DNA of 29,734 nucleotides. Origin: Bacteroidales bacterium. Lineage in GTDB: Bacteria; Bacteroidota; Bacteroidia; Bacteroidales; F082. The stretch covers positions 1-29,734 of the forward strand of contig JAFZXR010000009.1 in assembly GCA_017616675.1 (NCBI GenBank). Direction: 5' to 3'. Made by a program: the position numbers and the translations under genes. Below, piece by piece: positions 20,576-28,299 of the stretch. The stretch's first letter is position 1; every line of letters begins with the position of its first letter. The notes under the pieces are model-generated. The model searched no databases, was not told where the DNA came from, and worked only from the letters and a program-made list of their open reading frames with translations.

Positions 20576-23500
20576 TGTTTTTTAAAGAAATACTCGTTAA
20601 TTTTCTGTTTATAAAACGGTTGATATTCAATAGGATTCGTGCGTAAGAAGTCCTGTTGCTTCTTGATGCTCTCCTCATATCGAATCTCATCGATGTTATG
20701 CGTCTTTTCTGTCCCCTTGTACTCATCCGACTTACGTTTCTCCTCTTTTTCGCGTTCCTGCTGGGCGTTCTCGGCCTTCAACATGCGCGACATTATGTCT
20801 TTATTGCGCCTTATCGTCTGGTTGGTGATACGCTTATTCACTATGTCTTCCTCAAGTTTTTCCATGTCTTTGATAATCTGGTTGATGCCGTCATCGCCCA
20901 GGATGCCGTTCTGCTTCATTTCCTCGAGGATCTGCTGCATGCCTTCGCGTATCATCTCTTGCTCGGCGGCCATCCTTGCCAGCTCCTCGCTCATCGTAGG
21001 CATTGGCGTGCCGTCCTGCTGTTGCTGCTGCATCTGCTGTTGCATCTTCTGGAGCTGCTCGCCGAGTCGCTGCTGGAGGTCTTTCATCTCTTTCATCGAC
21101 TTAGGCTGTTTCTGGCCTTTCTGCTTGCCGGGTTTTGGACAGGCCTTGCCGCCCATGCCGTCCATCTGCATGTCGATGTCGTTCAGCGACTCGGCGAGCA
21201 TCAAGGCAAGGTTATTCATCGACATTATCGACTTCTGCTGTTTCTGCGTTGCGGTGCCGAAACGCAACTCAAGGATGTCTTTCATGGCCGACTCCAGCTG
21301 TTGGTTGACAATCTGTAACTCGTTGAATACGAAGTTCTTAATGGCGGTCTGTCGCATCGCCATCTTACGCAGCGAGTCGTCGACCATGGCGAAGTTTTCG
21401 AGTATCTCCTGCTGTCGGCCTATCTTCTGCGACACCGTCGGGTCGTCTTTCTTCATCATGCCGACTTCGAGCATCAGGGCTTCCTCGGCATGCGACGAGC
21501 GCACCACGTTTTCGAGCAGAATCCTCACCAGATAGGCGTCTTCGGCCAGCTGTTCCATGCCGCCGCCCATCATCATCGACATCATGTTTTCGGTCATCTG
21601 CTGCATCTTCTTGCCCGCTTTCTGCTTCTGCTGACGGGCGTCGTCGTTGTCGCCCGATTCCTCCGAATTGGCAGCGTTGTCAAGGTCTTGCTCAATATCG
21701 TCGAAGGCTTCCTCGTCTTTGTTGATGTCGAACGGGTCGCTCAGGCCTTCGTTGCGCTCCATTATCGAGTCGAGGTTCTGCTCAAGCTTATTCAATTGAT
21801 TCTCAGCGTCTTGCGCCGAGATAGAGTCGGTCTTTTCGAGCAATTCGTCGGCGAGTTTCTGCATCTCATCCATTAGCTGGTTCATGTCTTTCTCGACCTT
21901 CAGCTGTTCGAGCAGCGAGAGGTTGCGGTCCATCATGTTTTGCAGGTTCTCGTTGTTTTTCTTGAGCTGTTTCATGATGTCCTGCATCTGTTCGCGCGGC
22001 ATGTCGTTGAGCAGTTGCTCGATCTCCTGCATCAGCTTCTTCATCTCGTCGGGGATGACCTCGTCGAAGAGCTTGTTGATCTCTTCCTGTTTCTTTATCA
22101 GTTCTTCCGACGAAAGCTCGTTTTCCTTAATGAAATCTGACAGTTCCTTCTGTTCTTCCTGAATCTTCTCCCATTCCTGCTGCACCTCTTTCTGTTTCTC
22201 GAGGAGCTCTTTCATCTTCTCCTTATCGCTCCAGTCGAGGTCTTTCTTCGACATCAGGTCGCGAAGCATGTCTTCGATATCCTTACGAAGGTCCTGAAGC
22301 TCGTCGGAACGCTGGTTGAGGTTGTTAAGTATCTGATTTTCAACATTATCGGCTATCGAGTCGAGCTGTTCTGTGGTAGGAAGCATGAGATAAAACACTT
22401 CCGAGCGGCGCGATTTCGGACCGTTGATGCCGTCGTTGTCGAAGATCTCGAAATAAGCCTTAATCTCATCGCCACGATATAGCGTAAGTGTATCAATATC
22501 AATGCTATAGTAGAACGAAGTGCGAGTATCTTTTTTATTGATAGGTATATTCCTGACGAACGACTGCTGCGGTTTTCCATCCACCTCGAAATGGTAGAGG
22601 AGCTTAGTGAAGCCGTAGTCGTCGGCTATGAGTCCTGAATAATATGTCTGTTTGGCAAAATCCTCGTGGAAGTTCTGCACCTGGATGTCGGGATAGGCGT
22701 CAGGCACCACGTCGATGGTGAAGGTTATCGGGTCGGTGACGTTCCATTCGTTATGCAGCGAAACTGTGAATTTCGTTGATTTCAACGCCGTTATATTATA
22801 AACGAAATCATTTGATGAATCCTTTTGTAATGGCAAATCATCATTTGCCCTTATAGAATCCACATCTCTGGTATGGAACACAAATTCCACTTCGGTGCCT
22901 TGTGGCACTATGATGCGCGTCTTGCCGCTGAGGTTCTCGTTTTTGCGGTGGATATACGTCGGGAATGTCAGTCGCGCCTCGTAATACAGCATGGTTGGGT
23001 TCGGCCTCACGGTGAGGTTTATCATCTGACTACGATAGTCGCCGCCTTCGACGAAGAATTCCTCGTTTTGATAAACGTTTTTGAATACAAAACGGAAATC
23101 ATTGATATTCAGGCGATTCATCATGCGGATGCCCGTATTGGATTTGATGTAAAAGGCATTCGGGATATGCTCTCCGGTGACGTGGATGCTGAATTCCACG
23201 TCTTTGCCTTGCGTTGCCTCGAGGTTGGTGGCCGAGAGCTCGACGTCAAACGGCAATGGCTTCATATATTCCTGCGAATAGTTGATGATACGCTCGACCG
23301 GTTTTTTGCTGAAATCGGGTAAAAATATTAAAGTAACGCTTAAAACAACGAATGCTAATCCGAATATCTTCAGATATTTATAATTCTCTTTTAGGTTGAC
23401 CGCATCGGAGAAGTTTATTGGCTTCAGATTCTCGGTGCGCTGCTCTATTGTAGCTATAAGTAATTGATTATCAGTGTTTTGTGATAATTCATTCGAAAGC

Positions 23501-23835
23501 TGAATTGTATTTAGGAGCTTGTCGCTGATCTCGGGGAAGAATTTACCGATGATGACGGAGGCCTGCTCGTCGGTCATCTTTTTGCGGAAGCGGATGAGGT
23601 TGACGATAGGGATTGCAAAATAGAAAACCAAAACGAAAACTGTTCCGAGGATGAAAAGCAGCAGGAGTACCAATCTGCCTTTTTGCGGAAGCCAGGAGAA
23701 ATATTCTATTCCGTTGATTATCAGGAACAAGGCAATCATCACTATGAGTCCTATCAGCGCGCCTTGGATGAGGCGGTTGAGGTAGAACTTCCTGATGAAG
23801 CGCTCGATTTTCGATATCAACGCAATGTTTGCCAT
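20572..23835 (-). CDS. DUF4175-like large coiled-coil membrane protein
   Basis: About 1,087 residues from the ATG at 23835 (MANIALISKIERFI). Two membrane helices lie near the N-terminus (about residues 21-48 and 52-80), then a beta-rich region (about 160-500), a long Glu/Lys/Gln coiled coil (about 500-780), a Met/Gly patch MMSMMMGGG, and a Gln-rich part (QQMQQQQQDGTP) near 920. This layout matches the DUF4175 family of Bacteroidota, for which I know no proven function. A longer frame starts at 23874, but a promoter (23856-23886) lies within those extra codons, so the later ATG (or 23841) is the real start. It leads the operon with ybeY and perhaps mnmG. Confidence 0.82.
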   Translation of the reverse strand: MANIALISKIERFIRKFYLNRLIQGALIGLIVMIALFLIINGIEYFSWLPQKGRLVLLLLFILGTVFVLVFYFAIPIVNLIRFRKKMTDEQASVIIGKFFPEISDKLLNTIQLSNELSQNTDNQLLIATIEQRTENLKPINFSDAVNLKENYKYLKIFGLAFVVLSVTLIFLPDFSKKPVERIINYSQEYMKPLPFDVELSATNLEATQGKDVEFSIHVTGEHIPNAFYIKSNTGIRMMNRLNINDFRFVFKNVYQNEEFFVEGGDYRSQMINLTVRPNPTMLYYEARLTFPTYIHRKNENLSGKTRIIVPQGTEVEFVFHTRDVDSIRANDDLPLQKDSSNDFVYNITALKSTKFTVSLHNEWNVTDPITFTIDVVPDAYPDIQVQNFHEDFAKQTYYSGLIADDYGFTKLLYHFEVDGKPQQSFVRNIPINKKDTRTSFYYSIDIDTLTLYRGDEIKAYFEIFDNDGINGPKSRRSEVFYLMLPTTEQLDSIADNVENQILNNLNQRSDELQDLRKDIEDMLRDLMSKKDLDWSDKEKMKELLEKQKEVQQEWEKIQEEQKELSDFIKENELSSEELIKKQEEINKLFDEVIPDEMKKLMQEIEQLLNDMPREQMQDIMKQLKKNNENLQNMMDRNLSLLEQLKVEKDMNQLMDEMQKLADELLEKTDSISAQDAENQLNKLEQNLDSIMERNEGLSDPFDINKDEEAFDDIEQDLDNAANSEESGDNDDARQQKQKAGKKMQQMTENMMSMMMGGGMEQLAEDAYLVRILLENVVRSSHAEEALMLEVGMMKKDDPTVSQKIGRQQEILENFAMVDDSLRKMAMRQTAIKNFVFNELQIVNQQLESAMKDILELRFGTATQKQQKSIMSMNNLALMLAESLNDIDMQMDGMGGKACPKPGKQKGQKQPKSMKEMKDLQQRLGEQLQKMQQQMQQQQQDGTPMPTMSEELARMAAEQEMIREGMQQILEEMKQNGILGDDGINQIIKDMEKLEEDIVNKRITNQTIRRNKDIMSRMLKAENAQQEREKEEKRKSDEYKGTEKTHNIDEIRYEESIKKQQDFLRTNPIEYQPFYKQKINEYFFKKQ

Positions 23836-23855
23836 TACCATAATGTATAAACTTG

Positions 23856-23886
23856 CAAAGATACGAAATTTCATGCAAACGACAAA
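23856..23886 (-). promoter_or_regulatory. Promoter of the DUF4175-ybeY operon
   Basis: On the minus strand, TTTG (23886-23883), a 19-base spacer and TATCTTTG (23863-23856) form one of the best sigma-ABfr-type promoters in the window. The predicted start of transcription is near 23850, about 10-15 bases before the ATG. Confidence 0.85.
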
Positions 23887-23894
23887 ATTAATGT

Positions 23895-23924
23895 AAAAAA
23901 GGCCCTCGATTGAGAGCCTTTTTT
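23895..23924 (-). terminator. Terminator after the first T9SS protein gene
   Basis: AAAAAAGGCCCTC, a GATT loop and GAGAGCCTTTTTT make a 13-bp stem with one C-A mismatch and an A/T tract on each side, so it can act in both directions. On the minus strand it follows the gene ending at 24000. The next 75 bases hold the AACTGTC repeats. Confidence 0.85.
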
Positions 23925-23925
23925 A

Positions 23926-23999
23926 GTTACCAGTTGCTAGTTATCAGTTACCAGTTTTTATTAACTATCAACTATTAACTGTCAACTGTCAACTGTCAA
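23926..23999. repeat. AGTTACCAG / AACTGTC short repeats
   Basis: AGTTACCAGTTGCTAGTTAT and CAGTTACCAG are followed by AACTATCAACTATTAACTG and three TGTCAAC units. The two parts are approximate inverse complements of one another (AGTTACCAGT versus ACTGTCAACT). A weaker version (TGTCAATTTTCAATTATAAA) precedes the stop of the second T9SS gene at 25851. No gene is present here. Confidence 0.65.
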
Positions 24000-25712
24000 T
24001 TATTTCTTCGTGAAGCGTAAGGTGTTCTCTCCGAAGCGGGCGAGGTAGAGGCCGGCCGGGAGTTCGCTCACGTTGATTTCTTCAGCGCCGTTGACGACAA
24101 CAGTCTTCACCAAAGCACCTGTCACATTGTAGATGTTCACCTCAACCTCCTGCTCAAGGCCGTTGATGCGGATGACATCCTTGGCCGGGTTAGGATACAC
24201 GGCAAGGTTTTCAGATGTGATGTCGTTAACACCCTCGTTGCCTGTTACTCTGACATCATCGACATACCAGATATGAGCATCCTGTCCGCTGTATTTGAAT
24301 CCGATATAGATGTTTTGACCTGCATAAGCTGAAATGTCTAAGGTTTTGTAGTGCCATGAATCGTCGGGGTCTGTTTGTGTCCAAATTTCAGTGAAGTCGC
24401 TTGGATTTATGCCTGTTGTTGAAATAAACACACCTTCATAACCATTAGCATAGTAATCAGGATCACCTTCATAAGTGTAGAAATATAAAGTAGCTGCTGT
24501 TGTGCCGGCAAGAGAGATCTGAGGACTAATGAGCCAAGACTCAACAACTTCGTCTATATTATATTTGCAAACCGCGCTGTTATCGTCCATATCTAAATAA
24601 GTGGAGAGATGCCAATATGAAGCATAATCGTTATTTGTGTTTGTAGTTTTTGTCCAGCATGTCCATTCGTTGTCGCCAAACTCGAAATACTCTGAATAAG
24701 GCAGAGTGTGTAAGCCGCTGTTGGCGCAAGCAGGCTCTTCGACGAACATACCGTTGATGTGGTTGCAATTGGAAGGTGTATAAAGCTCATCCTCGCCCAG
24801 CCAAATCATACCTTCGTCATCATTATTATGACCGGCATAGTATATTCCGTTACTGGTTACGAATACATCGTCTGCTTCGTAAGCATCCTGGTCAAATATT
24901 ATTTGCATACCAGAATCACCACCATATCTCCAAATCCTTGCAGTTTCCGGGCCGTAACCTGCTACATAGACAACTCCTCCGACAACACGCAGTTTAAAAG
25001 CCTTTTCTGTTGTTCCACCTTCGGTGATGGTAAATAGTTCCTCATCTTCAACAAATACTTTGTAAGCACCCGTTGAATAATGAACCAGATAATAAATATT
25101 ATTTTGGTATATCTCCATCGATACCACCTCAGCATTTGGAATGGAGTACAATACGTCGGAGCCCCTCCAAATCTTACCTTCATAATCTGTGCCTGTAACC
25201 CATTCGTAGCCACCTACAGTGACATTACCGGTTATAATAGCGCAGCACAAAGCCTCGCTTGGAAAAGAGCTATTGCCGAAAGTGCGGATAGGATTTGTCT
25301 CATTGTTTCTCCATAAGGCCGCTCTTTGTACACCGTCGATATTTGTGCTACCTGCACTGAAAATTAAGTTGGATGTCATGCACATGTCGTTGATTTTCAA
25401 ACCACCAGCAGAGACGACAGCCAGGTCCAAATAACGATCATTGTTTCTATACACCGAAGCCCAGGTGTAGGCTTCTGAGGAAGGGTTGTAGCAGTTAAAT
25501 GACCAATAGGTGTTTCCATTAAACCTGACTACATCGGTCGCCTGATAATGATAAGGGCTGTTGGCAAATTCATAAATTTTTGCGCCGTTTTTGTATACGG
25601 CGGCAATTTGATTGTCGGAAGAACCGTAATACCATCCTGCCGTGTACACATCTTGTGCAATCATGCTGCCCATTACTAGCATTGCTGAGATAAGAAGTAA
25701 AAATCTTTTCAT
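24000..25712 (-). CDS. Secreted T9SS cargo: propeller-like repeats plus adhesin-type domain (copy 1)
   Basis: The 570-residue protein has a signal peptide (MKRFLLLISAMLVMGSMIAQ). Residues 21-320 hold about seven repeats of roughly 40 residues with a motif like A-x-Y-x-N-G-x-x-x-Y (AAVYKNGAKIYEF, AALWRNNE, GKIWRGSDVLYSI, ARIWRYGGDS, GMIWLGEDELY), which suggests a beta-propeller. Residues about 330-490 form a jelly-roll resembling the cleaved-adhesin/choice-of-anchor J domain (SEYFEFGDNEWTCWTK, ESWLISPQISLAG, IYIGFKYSG, WYVDDVRV). The last 70 residues are a type IX secretion sorting domain (LAVYPNPAKDVIRI...ELPAGLYLARF). It is therefore exported through the T9SS to the surface or medium. Its role is unknown. 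It is a paralogue of the neighbour at 25877. Confidence 0.88.
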   Translation of the reverse strand: MKRFLLLISAMLVMGSMIAQDVYTAGWYYGSSDNQIAAVYKNGAKIYEFANSPYHYQATDVVRFNGNTYWSFNCYNPSSEAYTWASVYRNNDRYLDLAVVSAGGLKINDMCMTSNLIFSAGSTNIDGVQRAALWRNNETNPIRTFGNSSFPSEALCCAIITGNVTVGGYEWVTGTDYEGKIWRGSDVLYSIPNAEVVSMEIYQNNIYYLVHYSTGAYKVFVEDEELFTITEGGTTEKAFKLRVVGGVVYVAGYGPETARIWRYGGDSGMQIIFDQDAYEADDVFVTSNGIYYAGHNNDDEGMIWLGEDELYTPSNCNHINGMFVEEPACANSGLHTLPYSEYFEFGDNEWTCWTKTTNTNNDYASYWHLSTYLDMDDNSAVCKYNIDEVVESWLISPQISLAGTTAATLYFYTYEGDPDYYANGYEGVFISTTGINPSDFTEIWTQTDPDDSWHYKTLDISAYAGQNIYIGFKYSGQDAHIWYVDDVRVTGNEGVNDITSENLAVYPNPAKDVIRINGLEQEVEVNIYNVTGALVKTVVVNGAEEINVSELPAGLYLARFGENTLRFTKK

Positions 25713-25769
25713 AGCTGTGAAATTTAGTTATACATTAGTTTGAATTGTCATATAATCGTATACAAAATG

Positions 25770-25800
25770 CAAAATTATATTATTTTTCAATAGGATACAA
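25770..25800 (-). promoter_or_regulatory. Promoter of the first T9SS protein gene
   Basis: On the minus strand, TTG (25800-25798), a 20-base spacer and TAATTTTG (25777-25770) precede a leader of about 50 bases. The leader and -7 element resemble those of the paralogue at 28162-28193. Confidence 0.65.
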
Positions 25801-25810
25801 GATTTTTGTG

Positions 25811-25846
25811 AAAAAAAAGTAGAGACGATGTGCACATCGTCTCTAC
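25811..25846 (-). terminator. Terminator of the second T9SS gene, made of a 28-bp dispersed palindrome
   Basis: GTAGAGACGATGTG and its exact reverse complement lie back to back at 25819-25846, a perfect 28-bp palindrome. On the minus strand it is followed by T8, so it can terminate the transcript of the gene ending at 25877. The outer nine bases on each side are the same as in the palindrome after tRNA-Lys, while the centres differ. Confidence 0.75.
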
Positions 25847-25876
25847 AAATGTCAATTTTCAATTATAAATTGTCAA

Positions 25877-28102
25877 TTATTCCTTCGTGAACTTCAGAGT
25901 TGTCTCACCGAAGCGTGCCATGTAGAGGCCGGCCGGGAGTTCGCTCACGTTGATTTCTTCAGCGCCGTTGACGACAACAGTCTTCATCAATGCGCCAGTC
26001 ACGTTGTAGATGTTCACTTCAACTTCCTGCTCAAGGCCGTTGATGCGGAAGCTTTCGGTTGTCGGGTTAGGATAGACCGAAAGGATGACTTCGCCAACTT
26101 CGTTGACAGCATCGTTTGATGTTACGCTGAAGTTGTCGACATACCAGGCGTGAGCGTAAGTGCCTCTATAGGCGAAACAGAATCTTACAGTTTGACCAGC
26201 ATAGGCAGAAAGGTCGATATCAACAGTGTGTGTGGACGATGATGTACTTTCTTGCCATAACTTGGTTGTGTAATTAGAAGGATTAGGAGTGCCGGTATCG
26301 ATGGTTGAAATCCAAACTTCGCTGCTCATGTTGCTACCAGAAGAGCTGTTTTGGGTGTCGAAAGTGAGATGATAATTATGACCTGCAGCTAAGTCGATGC
26401 TAGGGCTGAACATAAATCCGACCTGATAAATATTTTGTGGTCCCCACGGGTGATATGCTTTGTCACTGCTGTTCTTCCAGCAATACTTTCCACCTGACAT
26501 ATCATAGTCGATGATGTACCAGCAATAACCAGGTTCAGGATGTGTAGCACTTGCTGAGAAGTCCTGAGTGTAAGGGGCTTCATATGGACTAGGATTTTCC
26601 CAATCTTCGGTTACGCTTACATTGTCGATAAGCCAAGTAGCACCGCTACCGCTTCCAGTGCCCTCATATTTGAATGCGATATATACCAACTCGCCTTGGT
26701 AAGCTGATAAATCGACAGTAACTGTTGACCAGCTTTGGCTGGAGTTATTCTCCCAAACCTTAGTATAGCTGCTGGTTGCAGTCGGATCGCTGTTTGTTGA
26801 CACCCAAACCGATTTGTTGGCGTCGGTACCAGACCAGTTTATGAATTGTAATATTGTGTAGTCGCGACCTGGTTGTAAGAACATCCTAGGGGTGATGAGC
26901 CAACCTGTCTGTGAGGTGCCGTCGCCTCTATGGCGTGCGCAATATTCGCCACCGCTAGCTGCCATAGAGCAATCTCCGGCTCTGTGCCAGTATGCAAGTT
27001 GTGTACTGAAGGCACCGTCGCCATCGATTTTTGTCCAGCTTGTCCAGTCGGTTTCGCCGATTTCGAAGTTTTCGGTGTAAGGCAAAGTGCGGACGCTGTT
27101 GTCAGCAGGTTTTTCGGTAACGACCAAGTCGTAAATCATCTCGCATTCGGCAATTGACGAGTATAAAGGAGTACCGTTCATGTAGACAGAACTGACATTT
27201 GAAGAGGTTGTTTTACCCACATAGTAACCTGAGGAATTTACATCCAGACCCCAGCTGTATCCACCTGATGACATGTCGCTTAACATGACACCGTTTTTCC
27301 AAACGTATTGATTACGTAATGTTCCCCATCCGACAACATAGACATCGCCGCAGTCGACGACGATTTTGTAGACGTAAGCGTTGGCCGAAGCATCTGTCAA
27401 TGTGTAAAGAACGTTATTATCTTTCCACACTTTGATAACTTTGTTCGAACCTGACATTACATAACCGGCGGTGTAAACATGTCCGTCGTAATAAGCGATA
27501 CTCATAGCGCATGAGTTGACATCTGAAAGGGTGTATAAAACACTGCTACCTTTCCACACTGTAGCACGCGGTGAGCCGGTAGTTGTTGCATTTGCATATC
27601 CGCAGTAGTAGCTATAGTATGTACCTTCTCCTGTTTGTACATAAACCACATCTTTTGCCTCTGATTCTTTACCGTTGCCATTATTTGGCTGTAAATAAGG
27701 TGTACTGTCGGTGCCTTTCCAGATAGTAGCATACTTGACACCATCAGTGGTTTTGTATCCGGCTGCATACGCATACTTGTAGTTAGTATAGTTTGACCAG
27801 AAAATGTTATTGATATGGGTGCCTGTTGCGTTGTTCAGGTAAATGTTTCCATTTTTAAACACATCGCCATACGAAGCGCTATTGCGTACCCAATAAACAT
27901 CATTGGTGGCAGGGTCAATGGCAACCGAGGTGCTTTCGCAGTCACTAGTACCCAATGCCATTTGATGGAGTTTGGTGTTGTTTTTGTAGACGGTGGCATA
28001 CTTTTGACCACCATTTGTGTAATAGCCACTGTAGTAAACATCTTGGGCCATCATTCCGCTCATTACGAGCATTGCTGAGATAAGAAGTAAAAATCTTTTC
28101 AT
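25877..28102 (-). CDS. Secreted T9SS cargo: propeller-like repeats plus two adhesin-type domains (copy 2)
   Basis: The 741-residue paralogue of the 570-residue neighbour has nearly the same signal peptide (MKRFLLLISAMLVMSGMMAQ). Residues about 21-330 hold six or seven repeats with ATVWKGSSVLYTL, IKVWKDNNVLYTL and YVWKNGVMLSDM, again propeller-like. Two choice-of-anchor-J-like domains follow (about 340-505, with WLITPRMFLQPG and AFKYEGTG...WLIDNVSV; and about 510-665, with FMFSPSIDLAAG and FAYRGTYAHAWYVDNFSV), then the T9SS sorting domain (LSVYPNPTTESFRI...GLYMARF). The second jelly-roll is the main difference from the smaller paralogue. Leader, signal peptide and C-terminus are conserved while the middle has diverged. 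Surface or extracellular location is expected; binding target unknown. Confidence 0.88.
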   Translation of the reverse strand: MKRFLLLISAMLVMSGMMAQDVYYSGYYTNGGQKYATVYKNNTKLHQMALGTSDCESTSVAIDPATNDVYWVRNSASYGDVFKNGNIYLNNATGTHINNIFWSNYTNYKYAYAAGYKTTDGVKYATIWKGTDSTPYLQPNNGNGKESEAKDVVYVQTGEGTYYSYYCGYANATTTGSPRATVWKGSSVLYTLSDVNSCAMSIAYYDGHVYTAGYVMSGSNKVIKVWKDNNVLYTLTDASANAYVYKIVVDCGDVYVVGWGTLRNQYVWKNGVMLSDMSSGGYSWGLDVNSSGYYVGKTTSSNVSSVYMNGTPLYSSIAECEMIYDLVVTEKPADNSVRTLPYTENFEIGETDWTSWTKIDGDGAFSTQLAYWHRAGDCSMAASGGEYCARHRGDGTSQTGWLITPRMFLQPGRDYTILQFINWSGTDANKSVWVSTNSDPTATSSYTKVWENNSSQSWSTVTVDLSAYQGELVYIAFKYEGTGSGSGATWLIDNVSVTEDWENPSPYEAPYTQDFSASATHPEPGYCWYIIDYDMSGGKYCWKNSSDKAYHPWGPQNIYQVGFMFSPSIDLAAGHNYHLTFDTQNSSSGSNMSSEVWISTIDTGTPNPSNYTTKLWQESTSSSTHTVDIDLSAYAGQTVRFCFAYRGTYAHAWYVDNFSVTSNDAVNEVGEVILSVYPNPTTESFRINGLEQEVEVNIYNVTGALMKTVVVNGAEEINVSELPAGLYMARFGETTLKFTKE

Positions 28103-28161
28103 AGCTGTGAAATTTAGTTATACATTAGTTTTGAATTGTCGATTTAATCGTTTACAACTCG

Positions 28162-28193
28162 CAAAATTACAACATATTTTTTAAATATGCAAG
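28162..28193 (-). promoter_or_regulatory. Promoter of the second T9SS protein gene
   Basis: On the minus strand, TTG (28193-28191), a 21-base spacer and TAATTTTG (28169-28162) precede the shared leader that ends TTCACAGCT before the ATG at 28102. The same arrangement occurs at 25770. Confidence 0.65.
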
Positions 28194-28220
28194 GAAATAC
28201 TGAATTTTTTTAAAAATTTT

Positions 28221-28252
28221 AATCTTATAATCTTATAATCTTATAATCTTCT
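28221..28252. repeat. Four 8-bp AATCTTAT tandem repeats
   Basis: Three exact AATCTTAT units and a final AATCTTCT lie between the divergent T9SS gene and gltX, 22 bases before the gltX -7 element. Such a short tandem repeat could change copy number by slippage and alter spacing of the promoter region. The rest of the 28103-28299 gap is AT-rich leader sequence. Confidence 0.8.
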
Positions 28253-28273
28253 AAACTGTTAAACTATTTTTCG

Positions 28274-28281
28274 TATTTTTG
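28274..28281 (+). promoter_or_regulatory. -7 promoter element for gltX
   Basis: TATTTTTG followed by CA ends 18 bases before the gltX ATG. No clear TTTG lies at the usual -33 distance. Confidence 0.6.
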
Positions 28282-28299
28282 CAAAAAATTTTTTAAAAA

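Noticed and set aside
28221..28252. CRISPR or iteron origin
   Set aside because: The four units are directly adjacent 8-bp repeats without spacers, and no replication initiator gene is present.
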